A stretch of 14,684 nucleotides of DNA from CAZAKZ01 sp964485695 (GCA_964485695.1 CAZAKZ010000135.1:1-14684); one strand, 5' to 3'; counted from the stretch's first letter, positions 1 through 7,977 are shown. Notes: generated by a model from the sequence alone, not told the origin. A program made the numbers and translations.

Positions 1-23
1 CCTGGTGGCTGTCCCTTCGGGGT

Positions 24-86
24 GGGGTGCGGCCATTAGGGGTGCGGTCCATTAGGGGTGCGGTCCATTAGGGGTGCGGTCCATTG
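24..86. repeat. 16-bp tandem repeat, about four copies
   Basis: Four head-to-tail copies of the unit GGGGTGCGGTCCATTA are visible. The first (24-38) lacks one T. The next two (39-54 and 55-70) are identical. The last (71-86) ends in G instead of A. Read on the minus strand the unit is TAATGGACCGCACCCC, so the intact copies each begin with a TAA. The rightmost copy codes for the last five residues of the rhomboid protein (NGPHP), and the next copy supplies its stop codon. The period is not a multiple of three, so copy-number changes could not extend the protein in frame, and the TAA is always met first. No function is known; slippage-generated duplication at the gene end is the simplest explanation. 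Confidence 0.9.
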
Positions 87-910
87 AGGCAATGCATGAG
101 GCCCATGATCAGGCAAATTGCGGCTACGAGGAGGCAAAAACCGAATACAAGGCTGTGCATTCTCGTCCGGATGCCCCCTTCACGGATGAGGAAATACCCA
201 ACAATCCCGCCGGCGATGAGGCCGCCAAGGTGTCCCACCCAGTCGATGATGGGTACCAGGAATCCGATGAAAATGATCATGATCACCCAGGTCATGAGCT
301 GGGAGTAGATCACACGGTCGATGCCACCGCCACTCAGCCGAGCCCTGACCAGGATTGCCCCGGCCACACCCAAGATACCTCCAGAAGCGCCAACGCTGAA
401 GAATCCGGCCATGCACGAGGCGACAGATCCGAAAAGGCCGCTCAGTAAGAAGATTATGAAGGTCCGCCGGGCGTCGAAATAGAGTTCGCATAACCGCCCC
501 AGCTGCAGGAACACGTAGACGTTGAAGCCGATGTGGACAATGCCTCCGTGGATGAACATGGAAGTCACAAGCCGCCAGACCTCACCCCGGCCGAAGACCA
601 GACTGTAGTGCTCAGCGCCGCACCGGATCAGGACTTCACTGGAAAAGCCGAAGAGGAGCTTTCTGATCAAGCCATTCTCTCCGGAAGCGAAGAGTCCCCC
701 TTGCAGCACCACCATGCCGAGAAAGAAGATCCCGAACATACCTGTGAGGATGGAAGTGGCGCTACCGTACCTCTTCAGGATGCTCAAGAAAAAGGCCGCA
801 CCGTGCACAGGCGTCCCCATGCGCAATCCACACGTCACACATTCATTGTCCTCAGATCCCACAAGGTTCCCACATCGTGGACACATGCTGGCTTTTCTGG
901 CTGCGGCCAT
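68..910 (-). CDS. Rhomboid family intramembrane serine protease with N-terminal zinc ribbon
   Basis: This 280-residue protein is predicted to cut transmembrane substrates inside the membrane. An N-terminal zinc ribbon has CxxC pairs at Cys10/Cys13 and Cys24/Cys27. About six hydrophobic segments follow from residue 53 onward. The rhomboid signatures are present: an HGGIVHIGFN stretch (121-130, with the conserved His and Asn), the serine motif GASGG with nucleophile Ser176, and catalytic His227 in GHLGG. Both members of the Ser/His dyad are therefore intact. The zinc ribbon should face the cytoplasm and may bind a partner or nucleic acid; that is inference. The start is an ATG preceded by AAGGGA about ten bases upstream. 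It lies 39 bases downstream of folE on the same strand, so co-transcription is possible although the functions are unrelated. The C-terminus and stop run into a 16-bp tandem repeat. Confidence 0.92.
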   Translation of the reverse strand: MAAARKASMCPRCGNLVGSEDNECVTCGLRMGTPVHGAAFFLSILKRYGSATSILTGMFGIFFLGMVVLQGGLFASGENGLIRKLLFGFSSEVLIRCGAEHYSLVFGRGEVWRLVTSMFIHGGIVHIGFNVYVFLQLGRLCELYFDARRTFIIFLLSGLFGSVASCMAGFFSVGASGGILGVAGAILVRARLSGGGIDRVIYSQLMTWVIMIIFIGFLVPIIDWVGHLGGLIAGGIVGYFLIREGGIRTRMHSLVFGFCLLVAAICLIMGLMHCLNGPHP

Positions 911-949
911 GATTCGCCATCCCTTCTTGCATCCATTCCGCTGCCACGG

Positions 950-1510
950 TTATGGCAGCGTCTGCTCGTGCATGCGTATTAAGTGTAGGAACTCATTACG
1001 GGTGGCCTGGGACTCGCGGAAAAGCCCCAGCATGGAGGAGGTGAGCATGTTGGAGTTCTGCTTCTCCACTCCGCGCATCATCATGCACAGGTGCCGGGCC
1101 TCCACTACCACACCCACACCGATGGGCTTGAGCACCTTCTTGATGGTCATGGCGATCTGCTTGGTGAGCCGTTCCTGGAGCTGCAAACGCCGGGCAAACA
1201 CGTCCACGATACGCGGTAATTTACTCACCCCGATGACCTTGCCCGAGGGGATGTAGCCGATGTGGCAACGGCCGAAGAAAGGCAGCATATGGTGCTCGCA
1301 GAGGCTGTAAACCTCGATATCCCGGACGATGATCATGTTCTTGACGTCTTCGGAAAAGATGGCGCCATTCACCACCTCCTCTATGTTCATCTTGTATCCG
1401 GAAGTCAAAAACTTCAGGCTCGCAGCGACCCGTTGGGGCGTGTCTTCCAGCCCTTCGCGGCCGGAATCCTCCCCGAGGGTCTTGAGGATTTGTGTGATCA
1501 GTTCTTCCAT
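950..1510 (-). CDS. folE: GTP cyclohydrolase I (FolE)
   Basis: This enzyme converts GTP to 7,8-dihydroneopterin triphosphate and formate. That is the first step to tetrahydrofolate and, in many bacteria, to queuosine and related deazapurines. At 186 residues it has the usual length of a bacterial type IA enzyme. The zinc ligands are visible: Cys71 and His74 in the CEHHMLP motif and Cys142 in RHLCMMMRG. The GTP-binding core (FFGRCHIGYIP, SKLPRIVDVFARRLQLQERLT) is intact. The family forms a cytosolic decamer. The ATG at 1508-1510 has no strong Shine-Dalgarno site, but the N-terminus matches the family and no better in-frame start is seen. A TATGAT box at 1549-1554 could be a -10 element, though no matching -35 is evident. 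No other folate or queuosine gene is adjacent, so the pathway it feeds cannot be told from context. Confidence 0.97.
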   Translation of the reverse strand: MEELITQILKTLGEDSGREGLEDTPQRVAASLKFLTSGYKMNIEEVVNGAIFSEDVKNMIIVRDIEVYSLCEHHMLPFFGRCHIGYIPSGKVIGVSKLPRIVDVFARRLQLQERLTKQIAMTIKKVLKPIGVGVVVEARHLCMMMRGVEKQNSNMLTSSMLGLFRESQATRNEFLHLIRMHEQTLP

Positions 1511-1651
1511 GAAATCATGTTTTCATACGCATGAAGGACTATTCCCGCATCATATCACGAACGCTCCCGGGGAATGATCCGGCAATAATGGGAGCTATTT
1601 TTGGCAATCTTTTGTTTTTCCCTGCTCTGCTCCACCCCGGCAGCGAGTGCA

Positions 1652-2848
1652 TCACCCCGACGTCATGAATACTCGGATTGCCTCGTAGGCCTGTTCCAGC
1701 ACCTCTTCCTGCGGCAGGAAGACGATTCGGAAATGCGCTGTGCCGGGCTTCTGTCCGAATCCACTCCCATGGACCACCACCACCCCGGTCTCATGGATGA
1801 GTTTGGTCACCCACTCCTTGTCGTCGACGCCCGGCGTTTCGATCCTGGGAAACACGTAAAACGCCCCCCGCGGCTTCACGCAGGAGATGCCGGGGATCTC
1901 GTTCATCCTGGAAACGGTCAGATCCCGGCGGCGGGTCAATTTCTTCATGACATCGCCGATGAAATCCATGGGGCCATTCAAGGCCGCCGGAATGGCATAC
2001 TGGACCGGACTGGAGGCACAGATGCGGGCACGGGCCAGTTGCTGGATGGCCTCGATGTAAGGTTTCAGCACGGCCGCTGGGCCACTTACGACACCCCATC
2101 CGATACGGAGCCCCGGCCCCAGGAATACCTTGGAGAGCCCGCCGAAGGTGATAACCGGTACGTCGCCTCTGAGTGCGGCGATGGAAATCATGGTCTCCCC
2201 GTCAAAGACCATCCGGTCATAAATCTCGTCAGCGAACACGACCAGCCGGTTCTCCGCAGCAATCTCAAGAATGCCATCGAGCACATCCCTGGAGCACACC
2301 GACCCTGTTGGATTGTTAGGATTGATGAGGACGATGGCCCGTGTCCGGTCATTCACCCGGGCGGCAATGTCGTCCGGATCCGGCTGCCAGCCGTTGCCTT
2401 CGTCCAGATAGTATGGATTCTCCTCGGCCTGGAGCTTAGCAACCACCGCCGTATAAATGGGATAGCCAGGTGAGGGGGTCAGGATGTTCTCGCCCTGGTT
2501 GATTAGGGCGGTCATGGCCAGTTCGATGGGTTCGCTGGCACCATGGCCGATGAACACGTCCTGGATGCCCCGAATTCCCTTGTTCCCCGCCCAATCGCGG
2601 ATGGCCTCGAGGCTCTCGGGCATCCCGTCGGACGGAGCGTAATAATTGTGCCCGGAACGCAATCCCTCCACGATGGCGTCCAGGATGTGCGGTGGCGTGT
2701 CGAAATCGAACTTGTTGGGATCGCCTATGTTGAGATAGATCAGATCCCTGCCGAGAGTTCTGGCCTTCTCCGCCTCAACGAGGACATCCCGGACGGCATA
2801 GGTCATCCCCTGGGTACGTTGTGCGGGTTGGATCACGAAGTCGGACAT
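1652..2848 (-). CDS. PLP-dependent class I/II aminotransferase, alanine/aspartate type
   Basis: This 398-residue fold-type I aminotransferase should transfer amino groups between an amino acid and 2-oxoglutarate in the cytosol. The family landmarks are in order: YAPSDG (70-75), SPGYPIY (126-132), the NPNNPTG loop (176-182), Asp207 in the ADEIY motif contacting the pyridine nitrogen, and the Schiff-base Lys240 in GGLSK. A carboxylate-binding arginine sits near the C-terminus in HFRIVF. The overall pattern resembles AlaA and archaeal alanine aminotransferases more than LysN, but substrate cannot be fixed by eye. The start at 2848 is preferred over one 13 codons upstream because AGGGA precedes it at good spacing and the family N-terminus begins there. 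It lies 123 bases downstream of lysK on the same strand and may have its own promoter. It could supply glutamate or an amino donor or acceptor to the carrier pathway; that is inference. Confidence 0.9.
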   Translation of the reverse strand: MSDFVIQPAQRTQGMTYAVRDVLVEAEKARTLGRDLIYLNIGDPNKFDFDTPPHILDAIVEGLRSGHNYYAPSDGMPESLEAIRDWAGNKGIRGIQDVFIGHGASEPIELAMTALINQGENILTPSPGYPIYTAVVAKLQAEENPYYLDEGNGWQPDPDDIAARVNDRTRAIVLINPNNPTGSVCSRDVLDGILEIAAENRLVVFADEIYDRMVFDGETMISIAALRGDVPVITFGGLSKVFLGPGLRIGWGVVSGPAAVLKPYIEAIQQLARARICASSPVQYAIPAALNGPMDFIGDVMKKLTRRRDLTVSRMNEIPGISCVKPRGAFYVFPRIETPGVDDKEWVTKLIHETGVVVVHGSGFGQKPGTAHFRIVFLPQEEVLEQAYEAIRVFMTSG

Positions 2849-2890
2849 GACGTTTCCCTGATCAGAGAGGATAATACGAAGAAGCAAAGA

Positions 2891-2896
2891 AGTATA
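2891..2896 (-). promoter_or_regulatory. Possible -10 box for the class I aminotransferase
   Basis: On the minus strand TATACT lies 42 bases upstream of the aminotransferase ATG, in an AT-rich patch that contrasts with the GC-rich genes. The -35 position at 17-base spacing reads TTTTTC, a poor match, so this is only a candidate. It would give the aminotransferase independent expression from the lysW operon. Confidence 0.25.
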
Positions 2897-2941
2897 AATT
2901 GTATCCAGGAATAGAAAAAGGGAATTGCAGCGATCGGAGTG

Positions 2942-2957
2942 CGACCTCGAAAGGTCG
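2942..2957. other. UUCG-loop hairpin just after lysK
   Basis: A perfect 6-bp stem, CGACCT and AGGTCG, encloses a four-base loop. Read as minus-strand RNA the loop is UUCG. It starts 15 bases beyond the lysK stop codon. No T-tract follows it, so it is not a classical intrinsic terminator. It could instead protect the 3' end of the operon mRNA or pause polymerase. Confidence 0.4.
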
Positions 2958-2971
2958 AAAATCCAGGGCAG

Positions 2972-4015
2972 TTACAGGCTCCGGAGCACCCCAGTCAGGA
3001 CCTGGATGGCCTTGTGATATTCCGTCAAACTGACATGTTCGTCCGGCGTGTGGTCCAGAGCGGAATTGCCCGGCCCGTACGCCACCACAGGGCACTGCCA
3101 CTTCGGGCCCACCACGTTCATATCCGAGGTGCCGGTCTTCAGGATGAACCGCGGTTTGCCCTCCGTCTTGCGGATCGACCGGAGGAAGGCTCTCACCAGG
3201 GGATTCTTCCGGTCGCACCTGAACGCCTCTTCGTGGCCGGAAAAAGAGAATTTCACATTGGAAAATACGGTCTTGAGCTCATACTCGAACAGCGCCAGGT
3301 CAAAATCCGGAGGCAACCGCATGCTGATCTCGAGACGAACGCGGTCCTCCAGGTCGCCCCGATCCGTCTGGAATTCGAGGAGCGTCGGCAGCAACCGGTA
3401 GAACTCCTTGTCCCCACCCATCTCGTTGGCCCTGTGCACGATATCGTTCCAGAGCGCCACACCCATCTCGGCAGCCGTTGCATCCTGGCCGGCCGAATGT
3501 GTCCGTGGCGTGGATATCCCGGCACTCAGGAGCACCCGTCCCTTGTACCCGAGGGTGATTCCACGCCAACCACTCGGCTCCCCGATGATGCAGAACCTGG
3601 GTCGAACACGATCCCTGAGGAACCGCGCCCCCTTCGAGGTGGTCGCCTCCTCCTCAACCGCCCCACACACCAGGACGCGCTTGCCCGAGAGATCTTCCGG
3701 CGTGAGCCGGGCCACCGCGCAAGCAAAGGAACACAGCGGCCCCTTGGCGTCCACTGTGCCGCGGCCGTAGAGAAGGTCGCCTTCCCGGCGCACTGTGGGA
3801 AAGCCCCGGACCGTGTCGATGTGGCCCAGGAGGACGATGAGCTTCTCCCCATCCCCCGCCTCGACCATGGCGTTTCCCACCTCGTCGATGGACGTCTTCA
3901 ATCCCACCGCGGCAAGGCGCTTGGTGAAAAGGCCCGCAGCTTCCTGCTCCTCCCCCGAAGGCGACCGGCACGCCACGAGGTCTCTCAACAGGGCAATCTC
4001 CTCCTCAGGACGCAT
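2972..4015 (-). CDS. lysK: [LysW]-lysine/ornithine hydrolase (LysK, M20 family)
   Basis: This 347-residue metallohydrolase should perform the last step of the carrier pathway, cutting the isopeptide bond between LysW and the finished amino acid. It belongs to the M20 peptidase family, like ArgE and DapE. Visible metal-site and catalytic motifs are GHIDTV (His65, Asp67), GRGTVDAKG (Asp89), the EEE run with the general base (121-123), Glu146 in GEPSG and His322 near the C-terminus. The segment LKTGTSDMN (292-300) is typical of LysK and not of ordinary ArgE. The gene overlaps the end of lysJ by 11 bases, and its ATG follows a GGAG inside lysJ, which implies translational coupling. It is the last gene of the lysW operon. 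Whether it releases lysine, ornithine or another diamino acid cannot be told from sequence alone. Confidence 0.93.
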   Translation of the reverse strand: MRPEEEIALLRDLVACRSPSGEEQEAAGLFTKRLAAVGLKTSIDEVGNAMVEAGDGEKLIVLLGHIDTVRGFPTVRREGDLLYGRGTVDAKGPLCSFACAVARLTPEDLSGKRVLVCGAVEEEATTSKGARFLRDRVRPRFCIIGEPSGWRGITLGYKGRVLLSAGISTPRTHSAGQDATAAEMGVALWNDIVHRANEMGGDKEFYRLLPTLLEFQTDRGDLEDRVRLEISMRLPPDFDLALFEYELKTVFSNVKFSFSGHEEAFRCDRKNPLVRAFLRSIRKTEGKPRFILKTGTSDMNVVGPKWQCPVVAYGPGNSALDHTPDEHVSLTEYHKAIQVLTGVLRSL

Positions 4016-5180
4016 CCGAAAGCACTCCCTTCACGGTGTCGGCCACCCGGTCCAGCTCCGCCTCGGTGATGGTGAGCGGCGGCAGGAATCTCAACACGGT
4101 GTTGCCCGCCAGCATGGCCAGGACACCCCGATCGGCCAGAGGGCCGAGAAACCGGCCGGCCTTCTTCTTCAGTTCCAGACCGATCATGAGGCCCAGGCCG
4201 CGCACCTTCCGGACCCCGGCCGGCTTCTCGTCCAGGATGGCGGTCCTGAACCGCTCTCCCAGGACTTCAGCCCGATCCACGAGACCCTCGGATTCGATGA
4301 CTTCCAGAACCGCCAGGGCCGCTGCGCACGCCAGGGGATTCCCCCCGAAGGTGGAGGAGTGAAACCGCTCCGGCACCCCGTGCACTCGCCGGCCGCAGGC
4401 GACCACCCCCATGGGTACGCCGCCAGCCAGTGCCTTGGCCAGACAGACCATGTCGGGCTCCAGACCGAAATGCTCCAGGGCCAGAAACTTCCCCGTACGA
4501 CCACACCCGGTCTGCACCTCGTCGATGACGAGGAGGGCGCCCATTTCCCGGCACCGCTGCTCCACGGCCTCGAGAAACTCCGCCTCGGCCACCCGGATGC
4601 CGCCCTCCCCCTGCACCACCTCGAGAAGCACAGCGGCCGTGGTCTCATCCACGGCGGCGCAAAATTTCTCTAAATTGTTGAAGGGTGCATGGCGAATCCC
4701 CGGGAGGAGGGGTTCGGCCGGAGCGCGGTAGTCCTTGCCCCAGGTTGCACTTAGGGCCCCGAGGGTCTTTCCGTGGTAGCCGCGCATGGCCGATACGATC
4801 CCCGGCCGACCGGTGACCGCCCGGGCCAGCTTCAAGGTGCATTCCACGGCCTCGGTGCCGGAATTGCACAGAAAGAATCGATCCAGATCGCCCGGCAATA
4901 CAGACGCCAGCTTTCGGAGCAGCCGGCCGCGCACCTCGCTATAGAAGATCTCGTACGCGCTCACCAGGGTTCCGGCCTGGGCCGCCACGGACCGGGTCAC
5001 GTGTGGATGGGCGTGCCCCACCAAGGCGACGCCCACCCCGGTGACGCAGTCGATGTATTCCCGGCCCTCGGAGTCCCACACCCGCGCCCCCTCTCCGCGC
5101 TCGAGGGAGATGGGGCGCTTGGCATAAACCCCGATCTCATGGCGGTCTTCCAGGTCCATCCAGTCCGGTTCCGGGCCCAT
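4005..5180 (-). CDS. lysJ: [LysW]-semialdehyde aminotransferase (LysJ, class III)
   Basis: This 391-residue PLP enzyme of the ArgD/acetylornithine aminotransferase class should transaminate the carrier-bound semialdehyde, made by LysY, using glutamate as donor. The motifs seen are NSGTEA (106-111) for phosphate binding, GYHGKT (134-139), Asp220 in VIDEVQTG, the Schiff-base Lys249 in AKALAGG, and the FGGNPLACAA stretch (278-287). The start at 5180 is supported by GAGGTGA just upstream, which itself overlaps the lysZ stop codon. The two genes are separated by only four bases. The 3' end overlaps lysK. By sequence alone it could also serve as a conventional acetylornithine aminotransferase. The neighbours lysW, lysX and lysK make the carrier-bound substrate much more likely. 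Confidence 0.93.
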   Translation of the reverse strand: MGPEPDWMDLEDRHEIGVYAKRPISLERGEGARVWDSEGREYIDCVTGVGVALVGHAHPHVTRSVAAQAGTLVSAYEIFYSEVRGRLLRKLASVLPGDLDRFFLCNSGTEAVECTLKLARAVTGRPGIVSAMRGYHGKTLGALSATWGKDYRAPAEPLLPGIRHAPFNNLEKFCAAVDETTAAVLLEVVQGEGGIRVAEAEFLEAVEQRCREMGALLVIDEVQTGCGRTGKFLALEHFGLEPDMVCLAKALAGGVPMGVVACGRRVHGVPERFHSSTFGGNPLACAAALAVLEVIESEGLVDRAEVLGERFRTAILDEKPAGVRKVRGLGLMIGLELKKKAGRFLGPLADRGVLAMLAGNTVLRFLPPLTITEAELDRVADTVKGVLSDAS

Positions 5181-5184
5181 GCAA

Positions 5185-5994
5185 TCACCTCACGATGACA
5201 GTGCCGCGACCCTCAAGGGCGGCTCGCACCGGCATCTCGATGCGGGCATCACCGAAGATACACCGGTCCACACCCGCCTCCAGGGCCTCCCCCGCCCCCA
5301 TCACCTTCTTCTTCATGCGCCCCCGCGCCACGGTCTTCTGTGCCCTCTCCAAATCAACCAGGGACAGGTTCTCGATGAGGCTCCCCTCGTCCTCCACGTC
5401 CCGGAGCAACCCGGGCACGTTGCTCAAAAACACCACTGTGTCGGCTCCCAGAGCCGCTCCGAGTACGGCTGCAGCACGGTCGCCGTCCACGTTGATTGCA
5501 TCCCCCTCGAAGCTCGAAGCCGGCGGGGTGAGAACCGGCAGGTATCCGTGATCCAGGAGTAGCTGCACGAGATGGGTGTTCACGCGCTCCACCTTTCCGG
5601 TGTTGTCCCCCCGGAGCACCTTCCGTTTCCCCCCCTCCACGATCTTGACCACGTCCTTGCGCGGCCCTTCCCAGATCCGGCCGTCCAGGCCGCTCAGCCC
5701 CACGGCATTCACTCCCAGGCGCTGGAGCCGCTCCACGATGCCCTTGTTCATCTTGCCGCAGTAGACCATCTCGAAGATCTCGAGGGTTTTGCGGTCGGTG
5801 TATCGACTCTGGATACCCGACACCGAGGTGACGAACCGCGGAGGATGCCCTAGCTTCTCGGACACCTCGTCGGTGAAGCTGGACCCTCCGTGCACCAGCA
5901 CCAGCGGCTTCTTCTCTTTCCACAGCGCGGCCACGTCCTCGCACAGGAGGTCGTAATCGATTCCCGCCGCCCCACCGACCTTGATGACGATCAC
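5185..5994 (-). CDS. lysZ: [LysW]-aminoadipate/glutamate kinase (LysZ)
   Basis: This 269-residue amino-acid kinase of the ArgB fold phosphorylates the side-chain carboxyl of the amino acid held on LysW. Visible features are the N-terminal KVGG (5-8), the VHGGSS glycine loop (34-39), GVNAVGLSGLDGR (94-106), NVDGDRAAA (168-176) and a C-terminal GRMKKK lysine motif (225-230). The FVTSVSGIQSRYTDR stretch (54-68) matches LysZ-type rather than N-acetylglutamate kinases, where the acetyl group is recognised. The start chosen is a GTG at 5994, because GAGGAG lies six bases upstream and the conserved sequence begins right there. An ATG 27 codons further up would run deep into lysY and has no conserved sequence. 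The gene begins 22 bases after the lysY stop. Specificity between glutamate and aminoadipate is not resolved. Confidence 0.93.
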   Translation of the reverse strand: MIVIKVGGAAGIDYDLLCEDVAALWKEKKPLVLVHGGSSFTDEVSEKLGHPPRFVTSVSGIQSRYTDRKTLEIFEMVYCGKMNKGIVERLQRLGVNAVGLSGLDGRIWEGPRKDVVKIVEGGKRKVLRGDNTGKVERVNTHLVQLLLDHGYLPVLTPPASSFEGDAINVDGDRAAAVLGAALGADTVVFLSNVPGLLRDVEDEGSLIENLSLVDLERAQKTVARGRMKKKVMGAGEALEAGVDRCIFGDARIEMPVRAALEGRGTVIVR

Positions 5995-6016
5995 GACTGA
6001 CTCCTCGGTATTCCAC

Positions 6017-7063
6017 TCATACTGGATGCAGGCCGGGAAACATGAGGCCGGCGGTCTCCTCGAAGCCGTAGGCAACGTTCATGGCCTGAACACCATTTCC
6101 AGCTGCCCCCTTCATGAGATTGTCGATGGCGCTCATGACCACCAGTCGACGGGAGGACCCGGCCCCCTTCTCGAATCCCACGTCACAGTAGTTGGTGCCC
6201 GCGAGGATCTTGAATTCCGGATAGCGGTAAACCCCGTGGCGGTCCTTGACGATGCGCATGAACGGTTCCCCGGCGTAGGCCCCGCGGTAGATCTTCCACA
6301 CGGCCTTTTCGTCCAGGTCCTCATTCAAGAAGACCTGGGCGGTGGCCAGGATGCCGCGGACCGCCTCCACGGAGGTAGCCGAGAAGTGCACCTCCGGCAC
6401 CCGCTTATCAAAGGTCAACTCCTGGCGGATCTCGGCCGTGTGCCGATGCCCCGTCGGAGCAAAGGACCGGTAGGCTCCGGACCGTTCAGGGTGGTGGGTG
6501 GAGAGGCCGGGCTTGTTGCCCGCAGCCGAGCTGCCCACCTTGGCGTCGATGAACACGGCCCCCGTATCCGCCACACCCGCCCTGAACAGAGGATAGAGCC
6601 CCAGGATGGACGCCGTGGCCAGGCAGCCGGCACCGCTGATGAGCCGGGCCCCCCGGATCGCCTCCCGGTGCAACTCGGGAACGCCGTAAACCGCGGCCTC
6701 AAGACGCTCAGGGCAGGCGTGGTCATGCCCGTAAAAGGACCGATAGGCCTCGGCGGACCGGAGCCGGAAATCGGCCGAGAGGTCGATGATGCGACCGGCC
6801 AGGGACCCCAGGTCCTCGATGCGGCCCTGGGCCTCGCCGTGGGGAAGGCACAGGAACAGGACGTCCACGAGTTCCAGCGCGTTCAAGGAGGTGAACTTGA
6901 GCCGCGTCCGGCTCCTCAGATTGGGGTGAACCAGATGCACGAACCGGCCCGAGTAGGTCTCGCTCGTCACGCGATCCACCTCGACCTCGGGGTGCTGGAG
7001 GAGCAGCCGCAGGACCTCGCCCCCCACGTACCCCGAGCCACCCAGAATGGATGCACGGATCAT
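6017..7063 (-). CDS. lysY: [LysW]-aminoadipyl/glutamyl phosphate reductase (LysY, ArgC family)
   Basis: This 348-residue NADPH-dependent reductase turns the acyl phosphate made by LysZ into a semialdehyde while the substrate stays on LysW. The Rossmann motif GGSGYVGGE (8-16) is at the N-terminus. Further landmarks are ADFRL (97-101), the nucleophile Cys147 in SGAGCLATA, GHRHTAEI (205-212) with the catalytic histidine region, and NLMKGAAGNGVQAMN near the C-terminus. It is the same family as N-acetyl-gamma-glutamyl-phosphate reductase (ArgC); gene context decides for LysY. Its ATG overlaps the lysX stop in an ATGA arrangement, and an AGGAG lies five bases upstream within lysX, so translation is coupled. 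All key residues are intact. Confidence 0.94.
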   Translation of the reverse strand: MIRASILGGSGYVGGEVLRLLLQHPEVEVDRVTSETYSGRFVHLVHPNLRSRTRLKFTSLNALELVDVLFLCLPHGEAQGRIEDLGSLAGRIIDLSADFRLRSAEAYRSFYGHDHACPERLEAAVYGVPELHREAIRGARLISGAGCLATASILGLYPLFRAGVADTGAVFIDAKVGSSAAGNKPGLSTHHPERSGAYRSFAPTGHRHTAEIRQELTFDKRVPEVHFSATSVEAVRGILATAQVFLNEDLDEKAVWKIYRGAYAGEPFMRIVKDRHGVYRYPEFKILAGTNYCDVGFEKGAGSSRRLVVMSAIDNLMKGAAGNGVQAMNVAYGFEETAGLMFPGLHPV

Positions 7064-7953
7064 GGAGACTCCTGGTTCCTGTTCCGGGGCCGCCAGTCGA
7101 TCTCACCCCGGGCAACCCCGAGGAAGTGGTCCACGATCTCTTCGTGGATGGGAACGCCGGTGACGTGGATGGAGTTCTTGAACTCCATGGTGTAGTTCAC
7201 CTCGTTGACCAGCAGGCCGTCGTCCCTTTCCAGAAGGTCCACGGCCACGATGCCGCCTCCCACGGCCCTGGCCGCCCGGAGCGAGAGGTCCTGGATCTCG
7301 TCCGTGACCGGGCAGTTGGAGGTGACCGCTCCCCGTGCCGTGTTGGTGATCCAGTGCTCAGAGGTGCGGTAGATGGCGGCCACCACCCTGTCGCCGATGA
7401 CAAAGGCACGGATGTCCCGGCCGGGTTTCTCGATATACTCCTGGATGTAGTAGATGGAGTGGTGATAGGAACCGAGAACCTGCTTGTGCTCCAGCAACGC
7501 CTCGGCCGATTCCAGATCGTTGATGCGGGCGATGAGCCGGCCCCAGGATCCCACGGCGGGTTTCAAGACCACGGGGTACCCGAACTCCTCGATGGCGGCT
7601 ATAGCCGATTTCGGTGTATAGGCGATGGCCACCCTGGGCGTCGGCACGCCATGGTGCGTCAGCGCATTGGTTGTCAGGAGCTTGTCCCCGCACACCCAGG
7701 CCACGGCGTGGTTGTTGACGGTGGGGATGCCCTGGGTATTCAGCACCTTCAGCGTGTGGAGGGCGCGAGAGTGGTTGATGCAACGTTCCAGGATGCAGTC
7801 GTACTTCGGAAACGAGTTGCCGTTCAACCACAGGACCAGGTCTCGATCGTCGATCTTGTCGATGGCGACGCCCCGCCCCCGCAGCGCTTCAAAGATGAGT
7901 TTTTCGTCCTTGCGGATGAGTGAGCAAAGGACTCCGATCTTCGGTTCGTTCAT
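7060..7953 (-). CDS. lysX: LysW ligase LysX (RimK-like ATP-grasp)
   Basis: This 297-residue ATP-grasp ligase starts the pathway. It uses ATP to join the alpha-amino group of aminoadipate or glutamate to the side-chain carboxyl of the C-terminal Glu of LysW, which protects that amino group. The motifs seen are Lys91 and Lys131 (VVLKPAVGSWGRL) for ATP, QEYIEKPGRDIRAFV (171-185), RTSEHWITNTARG (196-208), the metal ligand Asp239 in AVDLLE, and NEVN (250-253) followed by TMEFKN. This pattern is characteristic of LysX/ArgX and distinguishes it from RimK, which modifies ribosomal protein S6. It lies 24 bases downstream of lysW, with only a weak Shine-Dalgarno site (GTGA) before the ATG. Which amino acid it accepts is the key open question for the operon; the active site by eye does not settle it. 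Confidence 0.95.
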   Translation of the reverse strand: MNEPKIGVLCSLIRKDEKLIFEALRGRGVAIDKIDDRDLVLWLNGNSFPKYDCILERCINHSRALHTLKVLNTQGIPTVNNHAVAWVCGDKLLTTNALTHHGVPTPRVAIAYTPKSAIAAIEEFGYPVVLKPAVGSWGRLIARINDLESAEALLEHKQVLGSYHHSIYYIQEYIEKPGRDIRAFVIGDRVVAAIYRTSEHWITNTARGAVTSNCPVTDEIQDLSLRAARAVGGGIVAVDLLERDDGLLVNEVNYTMEFKNSIHVTGVPIHEEIVDHFLGVARGEIDWRPRNRNQESP

Positions 7954-7977
7954 GGTTTCACGGGGTGAACGCGCAGG

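Noticed and set aside
2939..4069. Long open frame on the plus strand opposite lysK
   Set aside because: It is antisense to a gene with intact catalytic motifs, its translation is rich in Arg, Pro and His without any family pattern, and it has no ribosome-binding site.
5995..6075. Upstream ATG extension of lysZ
   Set aside because: It would overlap lysY by 59 bases and adds 27 residues without kinase similarity. The GTG at 5994 has a strong ribosome-binding site and is followed immediately by the conserved N-terminus.
5981..7195. Long open frame on the plus strand opposite lysY
   Set aside because: Antisense shadow of a clear ArgC-family reductase in GC-rich sequence; no recognisable domain.
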